DNA of 64,000 nucleotides from Mixta gaviniae (GTDB lineage Bacteria; Pseudomonadota; Gammaproteobacteria; Enterobacterales; Enterobacteriaceae): NCBI RefSeq assembly GCF_002953195.1, contig NZ_CP026377.1, positions 3,410,001 to 3,474,000 of the forward strand, read 5' to 3'. Shown piece by piece: positions 63,194 to 64,000 of this stretch (position 1 is its first letter; each line of letters starts with the position of its first letter). The notes under the pieces were generated by a model. It saw only the letters and a program-made list of their open reading frames with translations, ran no database searches and was not told where the DNA came from. The position numbers and the translations under genes were made by a program.

Positions 63194-64000
63194 ATGAAAA
63201 AATGGTTATTTGCGCTGGGGCTTATCGCGTTCTGGAGTCAGGCTCAGGCGAAAATTCTGACCGACGTCACCGGGCGCCAGGTCGAGGTCAGTAATGAAGC
63301 GAAACGCATCATTCTGGGTGAAGGACGGCAGATTTACTTACTGGCGGCGTTCGATACCGATGCGCCGTTTCAGCGCGTGGTAGGCTGGCGCGACGATTTT
63401 CATAAGGCCGATCTGGACAGTTACCGCGCCTATGAAAAACGCTATCCGCAGATCGCCGCGTTGCCGACATTCGGCGGCATTAAAAACGGCACCTTCGACG
63501 TAGAGCAGGCGCTGACGCTGAAGCCCGATCTGGTGCTGATGAATCTGGAATCAAAGGCCGCTACCGATGAGGGCAAACTGATCGAAAAGCTGCAGGCGGT
63601 CGGGGTGCCGGTGGTGTTTATCGATTTTCGTGAAAAGCCGTTTGAGAATGCGGAAAAAAGCATTCGCATTATGGGCGAGCTGCTGAACAAGCCGCAGCGG
63701 GCGGAGGAGATCATCACATTCCGTCGCCAGCAGATTGAACTTGTTACCTCACGGCTGCAGCATTTCCACGGCAAGCGACCGGGCGTGATGATCGATCGCG
63801 CCGGCGGCTACAGCGATGAATGCTGCATGTCATTCGGCAATGAAAACTTCGGGCAGATGGTGGAGATGGCCGGAGGTCGCAATATTGCGAAAAACCTGAT
63901 CCCCGGCACCTTCGGCACGCTTAATCCGGAACAGATCATCAGCAGCAATCCCGATATGGTGGTAGTGACCGGCGCCAACTGGAAAAACTACAATACCGTC
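63194..64000 (+). CDS. Iron-siderophore ABC transporter substrate-binding protein (partial)
   Basis: The first 269 residues are visible; the gene runs off the window. Signal peptide 1-19 (cleavage AQA-KI) is followed by a Fe3+-siderophore/cobalamin binding protein fold (PF01497): KILTDVTGRQVEVSNEAKR, NGTFDVEQALTLKPDLVLMN, and LNPEQIISSNPDMVVVT. Permease and ATPase genes are expected beyond the window. The Fur box indicates iron repression. ATG 63185 in frame is an alternative start. The exact siderophore is not readable. Confidence 0.88.
   Translation, partial: MKKWLFALGLIAFWSQAQAKILTDVTGRQVEVSNEAKRIILGEGRQIYLLAAFDTDAPFQRVVGWRDDFHKADLDSYRAYEKRYPQIAALPTFGGIKNGTFDVEQALTLKPDLVLMNLESKAATDEGKLIEKLQAVGVPVVFIDFREKPFENAEKSIRIMGELLNKPQRAEEIITFRRQQIELVTSRLQHFHGKRPGVMIDRAGGYSDECCMSFGNENFGQMVEMAGGRNIAKNLIPGTFGTLNPEQIISSNPDMVVVTGANWKNYNTV

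Overview
The window reads as a chromosome segment of a gamma-proteobacterium of the order Enterobacterales. Gene order follows the Escherichia coli sseA-isc-suhB / csiE-hcaT-glyA-hmp / glnB-glr-purL / rpoE-nadB / grpE-recN-ssrA backbone almost gene for gene. Base composition, by eye GC-rich and heavy in GCGC words, together with details such as zevAB beside suhB and the direct joins srmB-grcA and ung-grpE, suggest Erwiniaceae (Pantoea, Mixta or Erwinia-like). That family placement is inference; no 16S or other taxonomic marker is present.

Layout. 1-2.3 kb: start of the alpha-2-macroglobulin-like lipoprotein yfhM and sseA. 2.4-10.2 kb: sseB, pepB and the complete isc operon (iscRSUA-hscBA-fdx-iscX, minus strand) with its IscR-type promoter. 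10.3-12 kb: trmJ and suhB. 12-13.7 kb: a zevAB-like metal (probably zinc) uptake pair with a Zur-like palindrome at the start of zevA. 13.8-19.8 kb: csiE, hcaT, glyA (PurR box), hmp (NsrR box) and a ygeA-like racemase. 19.8-24.5 kb: glnB, the glrK-qseG-glrR two-component cluster and the sRNA gene glmY with a sigma-54 promoter. 24.5-33.9 kb: purL, mltF, tadA, pgpC, yfhH, yfhL, acpS, pdxJ. 33.9-44.9 kb: recO-era-rnc, lepB-lepA, the rpoE-rseABC envelope-stress operon with a sigma-E-type promoter and an rseD-like leader frame, then nadB (NadR box) and trmN. 45-53.2 kb: srmB, grcA (two FNR boxes), ung, grpE (heat-shock promoter), nadK, recN (LexA boxes), bamE, ratB, ratA, smpB. 53.28-53.64 kb: the tmRNA gene ssrA.

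Directly after ssrA an AT-rich accessory segment runs to about 59.2 kb. It starts with a broken P4-type integrase gene, the usual mark of an island inserted at tmRNA. It carries small membrane and lipoprotein genes, a frameshifted DUF4225-type gene, an orphan Hcp-type type VI secretion gene followed by an unknown multi-pass membrane protein with a lysine/arginine-rich tail, and two more small unknowns. This is the most interesting region: it looks like a degraded island carrying an orphan-Hcp cargo and possible immunity module with no other secretion genes nearby.

From 59.2 kb the sequence returns toward core composition: a 51-residue small protein, a secreted LEA-like 11-mer repeat protein, a UvdE-type UV endonuclease, a CynX/NimT-type MFS transporter and, running off the end, a Fur-boxed iron-siderophore binding protein.

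Functionally the core genes serve Fe-S cluster assembly, one-carbon/purine and NAD metabolism, cell-envelope homeostasis (GlmY-GlrKR, sigma-E, BamE, LepB), RNA modification and processing, and translation quality control (SmpB-tmRNA).
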